Shown here: piece by piece, positions 1 to 7,452 of the stretch | Layout of the letters: each line of letters begins with the position of its first letter | Position numbering within the stretch: position 1 is the stretch's first letter | Assembly (NCBI GenBank): GCA_965214915.1 | Contig: CBDCCP010000001.1 | Location: 372,001-436,000 of the forward strand | Direction: 5' to 3' | From: CATQHP01 sp965214915 | Lineage (GTDB): Bacteria > Acidobacteriota > Terriglobia > Bryobacterales > UBA6623 | DNA: 64,000 nt | The notes under the pieces: generated by a model | What the model saw: the letters and a program-made list of their open reading frames with translations, nothing else | Told to the model about the DNA's origin: nothing | The model's database searches: none | Program-made: the position numbers and the translations under genes

Positions 1-349
1 TCCAGGCAATGCGCGTAAAAGCATCGGACGACGCCGCTTGCAAATTCGGAAAACGGTACCCTTCCCGCGATGGGCCAAGCCAGCGCCGATGCCGGAAGAA
101 GGGATCGGATTCTCTTGCCGGGTCTTCGCATTCGTTCAATAAAAACCACCAGTTCGTGGCCAGCCACTCGGCGAGTGGGTACAGCGGCACGTGAATCCGG
201 TCTCGGACCCGCCCGTCCGCGTGGTCAACGACTCGTGTGAGGACAGAATCGTTAACCCGAACCGACAGGGCCGCCCAAGTCGAAGCTAGCTCCGGCCCCT
301 TGATTCCGCCGGCATCTTCCCAGTCGAAGGCGAATTCAAGATTCGGCAT
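1..349 (-). CDS. Unknown protein, N-terminal 116 residues (runs off left edge)
   Basis: An open frame on the minus strand starts with ATG at 349 and stays open to base 1, so the C-terminus lies outside the window. Visible residues include a hydrophobic, Trp-rich stretch, PLYPLAEWLATNWWFLLNE, around residues 58-76. This resembles the N-terminal part of a little-studied family that I recall sometimes carrying an ImmA/IrrE-type metallopeptidase domain further on; that cannot be checked here. Its start lies inside the end of the upstream gene (14-bp overlap, 336-349), so the two are probably translated together. Function unknown. Confidence 0.6.
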   Translation of the reverse strand, partial: MPNLEFAFDWEDAGGIKGPELASTWAALSVRVNDSVLTRVVDHADGRVRDRIHVPLYPLAEWLATNWWFLLNECEDPARESDPFFRHRRWLGPSREGYRFPNLQAASSDAFTRIAW

Positions 350-749
350 GGATCGCCTCGAAGTCGGGTGGCCACTCGATCTCTTCCAGCGGATAGCCCT
401 TGTACTGCCCGAGATCCTGGTTTACCAATCGTCCTTCAAACACCGTGTTCTCGTGTCGATACCAAACGTATCGAGGAAAACGAGGCGAATGTTCTTCCCA
501 GAGTTCTCCCGTTGAGCCTTGGCGGATCGCATCACGCAACCAGCCGGTAACTCTCTTCCATTCCTGCGCGAGCTCGGGCGGGCAACATGAAGCGTCTGCG
601 CGAAGACCGGGCGGACCAGCGGGGCTGGGCACGTTTTTGTGCTCGGGGCTTCCGATATAGCTCGCCTGCTTAGCCACAGCCTCGAGATCGACATCCGCAG
701 GCACAATAATTCGGCGCTTCAGTGGGCGGCGGCGTTTCGGAGCGCGCAT
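336..749 (-). CDS. Conserved hypothetical protein, 137 aa
   Basis: The N-terminus is basic (MRAPKRRRPLKRR). Conserved-looking blocks follow: SPEHK near residue 33, then FPRYVWYRHENTVFEGRL (about 91-108) and LGQYKGYPLEE (about 112-122). The final block has the look of a small globular domain rather than a repeat or coiled coil. No signal peptide or membrane segment is visible. It is the first gene of a minus-strand pair whose second gene starts 14 bp before this one stops, which implies translational coupling and a joint role. I do not recognise a function; mobile or defence-type gene pairs often look like this, but nothing here proves it. Confidence 0.6.
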   Translation of the reverse strand: MRAPKRRRPLKRRIIVPADVDLEAVAKQASYIGSPEHKNVPSPAGPPGLRADASCCPPELAQEWKRVTGWLRDAIRQGSTGELWEEHSPRFPRYVWYRHENTVFEGRLVNQDLGQYKGYPLEEIEWPPDFEAIHAES

Positions 750-790
750 ACTTCAGTCAAGCTTGACCTTTACAGTATGCTGCATGAACC

Positions 791-1978
791 CTAAAGTCCA
801 TTCGCGCCGACGACCGAGACGAAGCTGACGCAGCGGCCCGGGGCGCCGCCCAGGTTGTGGGTCAGTCCGAGCTTGGGGTTGGCGATTTGCCGCTGACCGG
901 CTTCGCCGCGCAGTTGCAGCCACATCTCGTACATCATGCGCAGGCCGCTGGCGCCGATCGGATGCCCGAAGCTCTTCAGGCCGCCGTCGGGGTTTACGGG
1001 CTGCGCCCCCGAAAGCTCGAACCGCCCATCCAGGGTATCTTTCCAGCCGGTCCCGCGCGCGGAGAAACCGAGGTCTTCCATCAGCACCAGTTCCGTCGGC
1101 GTGAAGCAGTCGTGGACTTCGGCCATCGAGATTTCCTCGCGCGGGTTTTCCACCCCCGCCTGCGCATAGGCGTCTTCGGCGCTCGCGACGACTTCAGGGA
1201 AGGTGGTGTAGTCGTAGCCCTGCCGCTTGGCCCCTTCGGCCGGCCCCGCGATAAACGACAGCGCCTTGATGAAAATCGGACGGTCGGTATATTTGTGCGC
1301 GTCTTCGGCGCGGCAGAGAATCGCCGCCGCCGCCCCGTCGCTCACGCCCGAGCAGTCGAACACGCCCAGCATTCCGGCCACTTTCGGCGCTCTCTCGATC
1401 TTTTCCTTGGCGACTTCCTTCTGAAATTGCGCCTTGGGGTTCTTCGCGCCGTTGCAGTGATTTTTGTAGGCGATGTGCGTGAGAACCTGGCGCAGCGTCT
1501 TTTCGTCCACGCCGTATTTGCGGGCGTAGGCGGGCGCGAGCAACGAGAAGGTCGCCGGTGCGGTCATCGTCGATTCCGTGCCGTCGGACGGCGGCGCCCC
1601 GGAACCGGTCAAGCCCGAGTAGCCCGAATCCTTCAGCTTTTCGGCGCCGATCGCCATCACCAGATCGTAGGCTCCGCTGGCCACCGCATAAGCGGCGTTG
1701 CGCAGCGCTTCGCTGCCGGTAGCGCAAAAATTTTCGACGCGCGTGATGGGCTTGTAACGGATTTTCAGCGGCTCGGCCAGCATCAGCCCGGAAAGACCGC
1801 TGGAAAGCGTGCCCAGCCAGTAAGCATCGACCTGTTCGCGCTCGACGCCGGCGGACGCATAAGCCCCCAGAGCGGCCTCCACGAGCATGTCGCCCGCGCC
1901 GCGGCTCCAATGCTCGCCGAAACGCGTGCAGGCCATACCGACGATGGCTACTTTGTCTTTGATTCCCCTGCTGGCCAT
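791..1978 (-). CDS. Thiolase-family acetyl-CoA acetyltransferase (SCP2-type)
   Basis: 395 aa, a normal length for the SCP2-type thiolase subfamily. The nucleophilic cysteine is in VENFCATGSEALRNAA (Cys85). The later His block is EVHDCFTPTE, and GHPIGASG is the conserved His-Gly loop near the C-terminus. The usual second cysteine block reads NLGGAPGRCVSFV. Thiolases of this subfamily cleave or form acyl-CoA C-C bonds, often on bulky or sterol-like substrates. It is the second gene of a minus-strand pair: the HMG-CoA-synthase-like/DUF35 gene ends 38 bp upstream. Such pairs are common, and the DUF35 partner is thought to bind acyl-CoA for the thiolase. Substrate unknown. Confidence 0.85.
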   Translation of the reverse strand: MASRGIKDKVAIVGMACTRFGEHWSRGAGDMLVEAALGAYASAGVEREQVDAYWLGTLSSGLSGLMLAEPLKIRYKPITRVENFCATGSEALRNAAYAVASGAYDLVMAIGAEKLKDSGYSGLTGSGAPPSDGTESTMTAPATFSLLAPAYARKYGVDEKTLRQVLTHIAYKNHCNGAKNPKAQFQKEVAKEKIERAPKVAGMLGVFDCSGVSDGAAAAILCRAEDAHKYTDRPIFIKALSFIAGPAEGAKRQGYDYTTFPEVVASAEDAYAQAGVENPREEISMAEVHDCFTPTELVLMEDLGFSARGTGWKDTLDGRFELSGAQPVNPDGGLKSFGHPIGASGLRMMYEMWLQLRGEAGQRQIANPKLGLTHNLGGAPGRCVSFVSVVGANGL

Positions 1979-2016
1979 CCGAGTCTCCGATGCAAAAGGT
2001 CTTTGCGGATTTTACC

Positions 2017-3408
2017 TTAACCCCGGCGCGGGCGGGCTTTCCAGAAATAATTGTGGACGCCGTCGGCCGTGTACAGCCTGCGGAATGTCATTTCCAATTC
2101 GTCGCCGATGGCGACCTTGCGCGGGTCGACGTCCGTAAGTTGGCATTGGAACCTGCCGCCCTGCTCGAAGTCGATCACCGCGGCGACCACCGGCGGCTGC
2201 AGCGAGTAGGCCAAGTGATCGACTGTGTAGGTGACGACCGCGGCCCGCGCGTCGGCGTAACGCTCCGGCGCCATCTCGTCAACCGCGCCGCACAAAACGC
2301 AGACTTTCTGGGGAGGCACGTTGCCCCCGCCGCAAGAGCGGCAACGCGAGCCGACGAAGGCGAATTTCCACCGTTCCGCGCGCTGCATCGGCGGCGCCGC
2401 CGGCCGCGCCGGGTCCGGACGTCGCGGCGGCTCAAAGGGCAGAACCCCGCGCCAGCGCAGATACGAGGTATAGGCAAGATCGTTCCGCTTGGAACGAATC
2501 CAGTCGGCGACCGAGCGCTTCGGCCGCGCCTCGGCGATGCGCTCGGTGACTTCGAGGATGAGAATCTCGGCGCCGTCCGCTGCGCAGGCGACTGCGATCC
2601 GATCGCCCGGCGAAGCCTCGTCGAGCATGCCCGCCAGCAATATGCCGGCATGAGCGGCGCCCGCCCGCCCTACCGTTGCGGCCAAGTTGTCCGCAACCTG
2701 CTCGGCGCCGAGCTTGGCCCGGCGCAGGAACGAACGCGCAATGCGCGGGTTCGCGGCATCGACGGCTACTTTGGCCAAATCGGCGGCGCGCAGGCCGGCC
2801 TCGGACAGGGCCGCCCGGAACGCCTCCGCCAGCGCCGGCGCGAGAACCTCTTCGCCGAAACGCTCCTCCCATTGCCTCGAAAACGGCTGATCGGGGCTGC
2901 GCCACACGTCGAGCAATTCCTCGGTACGCGCCGCCGCCGCGACGATCTTCGCCGCCGCTCGGTCGCCCGGCCCGACTAAAAAACTGCAAGCGCCGTCGCC
3001 TCCGATGGATTCGGCGCTGCCCGCCGCTGCACTGCGGGTGATGTCGGACGCGGCCACGAGCGCCGGAGACTTCGCAGCAAGCCCGGCGGCAAGCCCAACG
3101 GCGGCAAGCCCGGAGCGGCCGGAGCCGCCTGTGTCCACGCTGCGAACGCCCGCCGGCAGGTCGAGCGCCGCATGCAGGACGCCGGCGTTCAGCTTTTCCG
3201 CATAGGCGTGCGACAACGAGGCGAACAACAGACTCGACGGGGCCGCGTCCCAACCGCGCACAGCTTCGCGGCTTGCCTCGACCGCAAGGGAAGTGGCGTC
3301 CTCATCGAAAGAAGCTACCGCGCGTTCCCCGCGTCCGCCGGCCGGGGTGGTTTCGCGCTTCAAGCGGAAATACGGGATGTACGATCCGTAACGTAGGATG
3401 CCGACCAT
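2017..3408 (-). CDS. HMG-CoA-synthase-like protein fused to a DUF35 (Zn-ribbon/OB-fold) domain
   Basis: I start at ATG 3408 (MVGILRYGSYIPYFRL), because the family begins with this strand; an in-frame codon 24 residues upstream adds only a basic, unconserved stretch. Residues 1 to about 330 follow the archaeal-type HMG-CoA synthase/thiolase fold, with SIGGDGACSFLVG near the middle. The position where the catalytic cysteine would sit reads DTGGSGRSGLAA, with no Cys. Residues from about 340 on are DUF35: Zn ribbon CRSC...CVLC (Cys356, 359, 370, 373), then an OB-fold. It probably works with the thiolase encoded 38 bp downstream, as a scaffold or condensing partner. Confidence 0.8.
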   Translation of the reverse strand: MVGILRYGSYIPYFRLKRETTPAGGRGERAVASFDEDATSLAVEASREAVRGWDAAPSSLLFASLSHAYAEKLNAGVLHAALDLPAGVRSVDTGGSGRSGLAAVGLAAGLAAKSPALVAASDITRSAAAGSAESIGGDGACSFLVGPGDRAAAKIVAAAARTEELLDVWRSPDQPFSRQWEERFGEEVLAPALAEAFRAALSEAGLRAADLAKVAVDAANPRIARSFLRRAKLGAEQVADNLAATVGRAGAAHAGILLAGMLDEASPGDRIAVACAADGAEILILEVTERIAEARPKRSVADWIRSKRNDLAYTSYLRWRGVLPFEPPRRPDPARPAAPPMQRAERWKFAFVGSRCRSCGGGNVPPQKVCVLCGAVDEMAPERYADARAAVVTYTVDHLAYSLQPPVVAAVIDFEQGGRFQCQLTDVDPRKVAIGDELEMTFRRLYTADGVHNYFWKARPRRG

Positions 3409-3485
3409 CGAACGGATTGTCTCATGCCGCAAAACGGCGCGGCAGCCGCGCGGTCGGCGGCGGCAAGCCCCTATAATCAAGTCCT

Positions 3486-4457
3486 ATGGCGTCGGTCGCC
3501 GCCCCGCTTCGCCTTTCGGGCATGCAACTCGTGGATTTGCGCGAGTTGCGCGGGAACGATCTGAGCGCCGTGCTCGAAGAACAAACCCGTTTTTGGCGCG
3601 AGCGGTTTCTCCTGGATTTTGCGCTCTCGGCCAAGACTATCCACCGCTTCCTCGACATGCGCAACCTGCCGGGCTACGCTCTGGCGTGGTCGGGGCGGCC
3701 GGTCGGATACAGCTATTGCGTTCATGAAGCGTCCAAGACCCTGATTGGCGAGTTTTATGTATTGGAAGACTTCCGGGACGCCGGCGCCGAAAGCCGGCTG
3801 CTCGAGAGCACGCTCATGTCCGCGGCGATGTTCCCGGGCGTGCGGCGGATCGAGGGCCAACTCCTCGCGCTGGAGCGCTTGCCGGACGCGCGGGCGGTCT
3901 TCGGCAGGCCGCTCGCCGTTTATCCGCGCCGCTTCATGCTGCGCGAAGACCGCGGGCATCCGCTGCCGGCCGCGGCGCCCTGCGCCGCTCGCTTTTCGCG
4001 CTGGTCCGATTACTACGTGGACTCCGCCGCCGAGTTGGTGGCGGCGGCCTACGCGGGCCACGTCGACTCCGCAGTCAACGACCAGTACCGCACTTTTACA
4101 GGCTCCCGGCGATTCCTTTTGAATCTGATCCAGCACCCCGGCTGTGGGCGTTTCCTGCGGCGCGCGGCGGTTGTCGCGGGCAATGTCCGCTCGCTGAAGT
4201 TGAACGGCCTCTGCTTAGGCAGTCTGGTCGCCGCCGACGTCGGCCACATCACGCAGCTTTGCGTGGACCCCGCAATGCGCGGGCAGGGCTTGGGCCGCGA
4301 GTTGCTGCGGCGTTCGCTCTCCGCCTTCCGCGACGCCGGAAGCCGGGCGGTGAGCTTGACGGTGACCGCCGCCAACCACGAAGCGGTGCGGCTCTATGAG
4401 CGGGCAGGGTTCCGCACCATCCGTGAGTTCCCCGCATTCGTCTGGGAAACGCAATAG
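3486..4457 (+). CDS. GNAT acetyltransferase with two tandem domains
   Basis: 323 aa. The C-terminal half carries a clear GNAT motif A: ITQLCVDPAMRGQGLGRELL (about residues 256-275), where RGQGLG is the acetyl-CoA pyrophosphate loop. It ends with the typical NHEAVRLYERAGF block. The N-terminal half (about 20-150) has a degenerate GNAT fold with GEFYVLEDFRDAGAESRLLE in the same relative place, so this looks like a duplicated GNAT with one active site. It is transcribed divergently from the DUF35 fusion, with 77 bp between the starts. The substrate (amine, antibiotic or protein N-terminus) cannot be told. Confidence 0.8.
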   Translation: MASVAAPLRLSGMQLVDLRELRGNDLSAVLEEQTRFWRERFLLDFALSAKTIHRFLDMRNLPGYALAWSGRPVGYSYCVHEASKTLIGEFYVLEDFRDAGAESRLLESTLMSAAMFPGVRRIEGQLLALERLPDARAVFGRPLAVYPRRFMLREDRGHPLPAAAPCAARFSRWSDYYVDSAAELVAAAYAGHVDSAVNDQYRTFTGSRRFLLNLIQHPGCGRFLRRAAVVAGNVRSLKLNGLCLGSLVAADVGHITQLCVDPAMRGQGLGRELLRRSLSAFRDAGSRAVSLTVTAANHEAVRLYERAGFRTIREFPAFVWETQ

Positions 4458-4633
4458 ACGGATCGGGGCTCGCGGGCGCGCAACTCAGGCTCGTCTTGTG
4501 TCGGAAAAGACGGGAAGCTGCCGCGGGTGGAAGGCGTGCGTCAAGGAGCCATCCAGCCCGTTCGATTCCGGGTGCGGAGTTGAGTTACAGCCGCCTTGAC
4601 ACCGATGACAATGTAACCCAGTCTGGTAACTAC

Positions 4634-4760
4634 AACCTATCTCAAAATCATATTCCGCGGCATTCGAGCTACGAAGCGAAAATCGAATGTGTTGAAAATA
4701 AAAGGGTTGCTCTTATAGTTGATTGGCTTTCAGTTCAAGGCTTTTAATTTGAGATAGGTT
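4634..4760. repeat. Inverted repeat bounding a 127-bp AT-richer segment
   Basis: The 334-bp gap between the GNAT gene and the antitoxin has no convincing gene. It holds a perfect 13-bp inverted repeat: AACCTATCTCAAA at 4634-4646 and TTTGAGATAGGTT at 4748-4760. With one mismatch the match extends a further 3 bp outwards (CTA on both arms). The interior is visibly AT-richer than the surroundings. The right arm lies 31 bp before the antitoxin start, so it could be an operator half-site. Alternatively the pair are ends of a decayed miniature element. Confidence 0.5.
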
Positions 4761-4791
4761 CTAGTCAAGTAAACAGCATCTGGGGTGAACC

Positions 4792-5052
4792 ATGAGCAAG
4801 AGATGGCCGGTTCAAGATGCCCAGTCGAGGTTCAGCGAGCTTCTCAATATCACCCTCGCCGAAGGGCCGCAGATCGTGACCAGGCGCGGGGTGGAAACCG
4901 CCGTGCTCCTTCCCATCGATCAGTGGCGGAGGCTGGAGCGGATGACCAGGCCGGACCTGAAGGAGTTGCTCCTAGCCTCTGAGGCGCGGACAGAGGACCT
5001 TACGCTGCCGCGCCAACAGCATCGACGCCGAATACCCTTGGCCGTGGAGTAG
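4792..5052 (+). CDS. Type II antitoxin, Phd/YefM family
   Basis: 86 aa. The N-terminal fold is typical of Phd/YefM: WPVQDAQSRFSELLNITLAEGPQIVTRRG, in which the QDAQSRFSEL helix and the QIVTRRG strand are family hallmarks, followed by AVLLPIDQWRRLE. This half dimerises and binds the operator; the C-terminal tail (residues about 55-86, rich in Leu, Arg and Glu) would wrap round the toxin. The VapC-like toxin gene starts 5 bp after the stop. The pair is likely autoregulated through the upstream region, where the inverted repeat arm ends at 4760. Confidence 0.9.
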   Translation: MSKRWPVQDAQSRFSELLNITLAEGPQIVTRRGVETAVLLPIDQWRRLERMTRPDLKELLLASEARTEDLTLPRQQHRRRIPLAVE

Positions 5053-5057
5053 TATCT

Positions 5058-5462
5058 ATGTACCTCCTTGACGCCAACGTGGTCTCGGAGTTGCGCCGCC
5101 CCCGTCCACACGCCGCCGTTCTGGATTGGATCGCGGATGTGCCGGCGGAGCAACTTTTCGTGTCTGCCGTTACGGTTGGAGAGATACAGGCGGGGATCGA
5201 GATCACCCGTGAGCAGGATGAGGCTAAGGCGGAGGAGCTGCAAGTCTGGCTGGACAAGGTCCTGGCTTCGTACGGTGTGTTGCCGATGGACGCGCCCGCC
5301 TTCCGTGAGCGGGCCCGGCTCATGCACAGGAGGGCGGACACCATGACCGAAAACGCCATGATTGCGGCGACAGCCACGGCGCATCGGCTGACGGTAGTCA
5401 CCCGAAACGTGCGTGACTTCAGCCGGCTTGGGGTTGAGCTACAGAATCCCTTTGAACTGTAG
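5058..5462 (+). CDS. PIN-domain toxin (VapC/FitB-like) with a changed catalytic residue
   Basis: 134 aa, normal for VapC. PIN-domain acidic residues are seen in LLDANVVSELRR (Asp5), TVGEIQAGIE (Glu about 42) and VTRNVRDFSRLG (Asp about 122). The third acidic position, normally Asp in the D-x-x-IAATA motif, reads ENAMIAATA, so Asp is replaced by Asn with a Glu just before it. PIN toxins are Mg-dependent RNases that cut tRNA or rRNA. The substitution may weaken or abolish activity, or the preceding Glu may substitute. The antitoxin gene ends 5 bp upstream. Confidence 0.88.
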   Translation: MYLLDANVVSELRRPRPHAAVLDWIADVPAEQLFVSAVTVGEIQAGIEITREQDEAKAEELQVWLDKVLASYGVLPMDAPAFRERARLMHRRADTMTENAMIAATATAHRLTVVTRNVRDFSRLGVELQNPFEL

Positions 5463-5656
5463 GAGAAGGAATAGGCAACAACATGGGCAAGACTCGTCGG
5501 CGACTGTAATCGACAACCCGATAAAAGCGCCGCTCAACCGGATAGCAGGCCATTCCGCGTGAGGTGGGCGTGAAGGACATGGGTTGGCGGCGCCGGAGTG
5601 TGAGGTCCACCCACGGCGGATCGGACGAGTCAGTCGTCCAGCGCCGCGGTACGACC

Positions 5657-5803
5657 GCCCGGGCCGTGCATCGGCGCATCCGTGCGGCGCTCGAGTGGGC
5701 AGTGGCGATGGGGATGCGTACGGACAACCCGTGCAACCGCGTTCCGCCCGTGCTCGGCCCCCAACGCGACATTGTGCAGCACATGCGGGCGTTGCTCTCG
5801 CGG
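5657..5803 (+). pseudogene. Tyrosine-integrase fragment
   Basis: In frame with 5564, the stretch reads RRIRAALEWAVAMGMRTDNP then CNRVPPVLGPQRDIVQHMRAL. This matches the core-binding region of P4-like tyrosine integrases, in which a helix ending in ...EWA.A.G.R.DNP precedes a Pro-rich linker. Neither the N-terminal arm domain nor the catalytic R-H-R-Y domain is present, and the frame runs into a repeat at 5834. This is therefore a remnant of an integrated element, not a gene. The rest of the 5463-5833 gap holds nothing else I can identify. Confidence 0.6.
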
Positions 5804-5833
5804 CCCCGTACATTTCGCGGCTCCGCAGTCTTG

Positions 5834-5875
5834 CTATCCACTATTCACTATCCACTGGCCGGCGTCCCGCCGGCC
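5834..5875 (+). repeat. Composite repeat: three heptamers plus hairpin (copy 1)
   Basis: Three heptads (CTATCCA, CTATTCA, CTATCCA at 5834-5854) are followed by CT and a perfect 8-bp stem, GGCCGGCG-TCC-CGCCGGCC (5857-5875). The stem abuts the stop codon of the DUF1501 gene (5876-5878 on the minus strand), so in that transcript it forms a hairpin directly after the stop and may end or protect the mRNA. The same architecture recurs at 7334-7375 and 60578-60611. Confidence 0.7.
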
Positions 5876-7300
5876 TCACGCCAGGATGTCGTGGACGATC
5901 TCGCCGTGGACGTCGGTCAGACGCATATCCCTGCCGCTGTAGCGGAACGTCAATTTCTTGTGATCCATCCCCAGCAGGTGGAGCATCGTTGCATGCAGAT
6001 CGTGGACGTGGACCTTGTTCTCGACCGCGAAATAGCCGTATTCGTCGGTTGCGCCGTAGCGCAGGCCGCCCTTGACGCCGCCGCCGGCCAACCACATCGT
6101 GAATCCGAACGGATTGTGGTCGCGGCCGGTCTGCTCGTCGAACTTGCCGTTTTTCGTTTGCGCGGTGGGCGTGCGTCCGAACTCGCCGCCCCAGACGATC
6201 AACGTTTCGTCGAGCAGGCCGCGCCCCTTGAGATCTTTGATCAGAGCGGCGATGGGCCGATCTGTGGCGCGGGCGTTCTTGGTGTGGCCTTCGACCAGGC
6301 GCTGGTGCTGGTCCCAGCGGTCCTGGCCCTTGCGCCTGGGCGTCAGCAGCTCGATGAAACGGACGCCGCGCTCGACCATGCGGCGGGCCAACAGGCATTG
6401 GCGGCCGAACTCGCCGGTGTCGTCCTCATCGAGGCCGTAGAGCTTCCGCGTGGCCTGGGTTTCGCCCGTCAGATCGAGCAGGTCGGGCACGGCGCTTTGC
6501 ATGCGATAGGCCAGCTCGTAGTTGGCGATCGAGGCTTCGATCTCGCTGACCGCGCCCAGACGCTTGACAACGCCGCTGTTGAGATTGCGGATCAACTCCA
6601 GCTTGCGCGCCTGCAGGCCGGGCCTGCCCTCGCGCGGCCGGATATCGGCGACGGGGTGCTTGCCGCGCCGGAACAGGGTTCCCTGATAGGACGCCGGCAG
6701 AAAGCCGCTGCCGAAGCAATCCATCCCGCCCGGCGGGATCAGGCCCGAGTCGAGCACCACGAAGCCGGGAAGATTGTCGCACTCGCTGCCCAGGCCGTAC
6801 GTCACCCAGGCGCCCATCGAGGGGCGGCCCTGGAAACCCGAGCCGGTATGGATGAAGTAGTTGCCGGCGGTGTGTTCGGAATGGTCGGCGACCATCGAAT
6901 TAACGATGCACAGATCGTCCACGCATTCCGCCAAGTGCGGGAAAAGATCGCTGACCCAGAGGCCCGACTCGCCGTACTGTTTGAATTGAAAGGGGCTGGC
7001 GAAAACCTTGTTGGTGATGTTGAAGACGGTGGTGGGAATCTCTTCCATGCCGATCGGCCGGCCGTGCTCGGCGGCGAGGCGCGGTTTGGGGTCGAACGTG
7101 TCCATCTGGCCCGGCCCGCCGTCCATGTAGAGATAGATAACGTGCTTGGCCTTTGCCGGAAAGTGCGGCGGGCGCACGGCAAGCGGCTCGACGGCGCGTT
7201 CGGGAGGCGCCGCCGCGCGGGAGGCGTCGGCCGTCATCGCGGCCAGGGCCAGGCCGCCGAAGCCGTTGGCATAGGTGGCGAGCCATTCGCGGCGGGTCAT
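5876..7300 (-). CDS. DUF1501 secreted protein with twin-arginine-like signal
   Basis: 474 aa. It starts MTRREWLATYANGFGGLALA, a Tat-type signal (RR then a hydrophobic stretch and Ala-rich end). Family landmarks include YLYMDGGPGQMDTFDPKP (about 55-72), MVADHSEHTAGNYFIHTG, DSGLIPPGGMDCF and, near the end, VWGGEFGRTPTAQ and GRDHNPFGFTMWLAGGG. DUF1501 proteins belong to the alkaline-phosphatase/sulfatase fold and are frequent in Planctomycetes, Verrucomicrobia and Acidobacteria, often beside DUF1553 or cytochrome-type partners; none is adjacent here. Function is unproven. Composite repeats lie at both ends of the gene in the same orientation. Confidence 0.88.
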   Translation of the reverse strand: MTRREWLATYANGFGGLALAAMTADASRAAAPPERAVEPLAVRPPHFPAKAKHVIYLYMDGGPGQMDTFDPKPRLAAEHGRPIGMEEIPTTVFNITNKVFASPFQFKQYGESGLWVSDLFPHLAECVDDLCIVNSMVADHSEHTAGNYFIHTGSGFQGRPSMGAWVTYGLGSECDNLPGFVVLDSGLIPPGGMDCFGSGFLPASYQGTLFRRGKHPVADIRPREGRPGLQARKLELIRNLNSGVVKRLGAVSEIEASIANYELAYRMQSAVPDLLDLTGETQATRKLYGLDEDDTGEFGRQCLLARRMVERGVRFIELLTPRRKGQDRWDQHQRLVEGHTKNARATDRPIAALIKDLKGRGLLDETLIVWGGEFGRTPTAQTKNGKFDEQTGRDHNPFGFTMWLAGGGVKGGLRYGATDEYGYFAVENKVHVHDLHATMLHLLGMDHKKLTFRYSGRDMRLTDVHGEIVHDILA

Positions 7301-7333
7301 CGTTCGTTTACTTTAGCAACCCGCGGCTCTTCG

Positions 7334-7375
7334 CTATTCACTCTCCACTCTCCACTGCGCCGCCAAGGGCGGCGC
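7334..7375 (+). repeat. Composite repeat: three heptamers plus hairpin (copy 2)
   Basis: CTATTCA, CTCTCCA, CTCTCCA (7334-7354) followed by CT and a perfect 8-bp stem GCGCCGCC-AAG-GGCGGCGC (7357-7375). It lies between the divergent starts of the DUF1501 gene and the ATP-grasp gene. Total length is 42 bp, identical to copy 1, but the stem sequence differs, which suggests that structure rather than sequence is kept. Confidence 0.65.
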
Positions 7376-7452
7376 TATTGCGGCTGCGGCCGGTCTGTTG
7401 GATAATAGAGTTCTCATCCCATCCCGCCCTTGTCGCCGGGCTGCGAGGCAGC

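Noticed and set aside
4500..4600. Possible tRNA (a GTTCGATTCC T-loop-like stretch near 4559)
   Set aside because: The flanking bases do not form a 5-bp T stem round a 7-base loop, and no acceptor or anticodon stem is found.
5804..7405. Long plus-strand open frame across the DUF1501 gene
   Set aside because: It is antisense to a well-matched DUF1501 gene and shows no motifs; only its first part (5657-5803) resembles an integrase.
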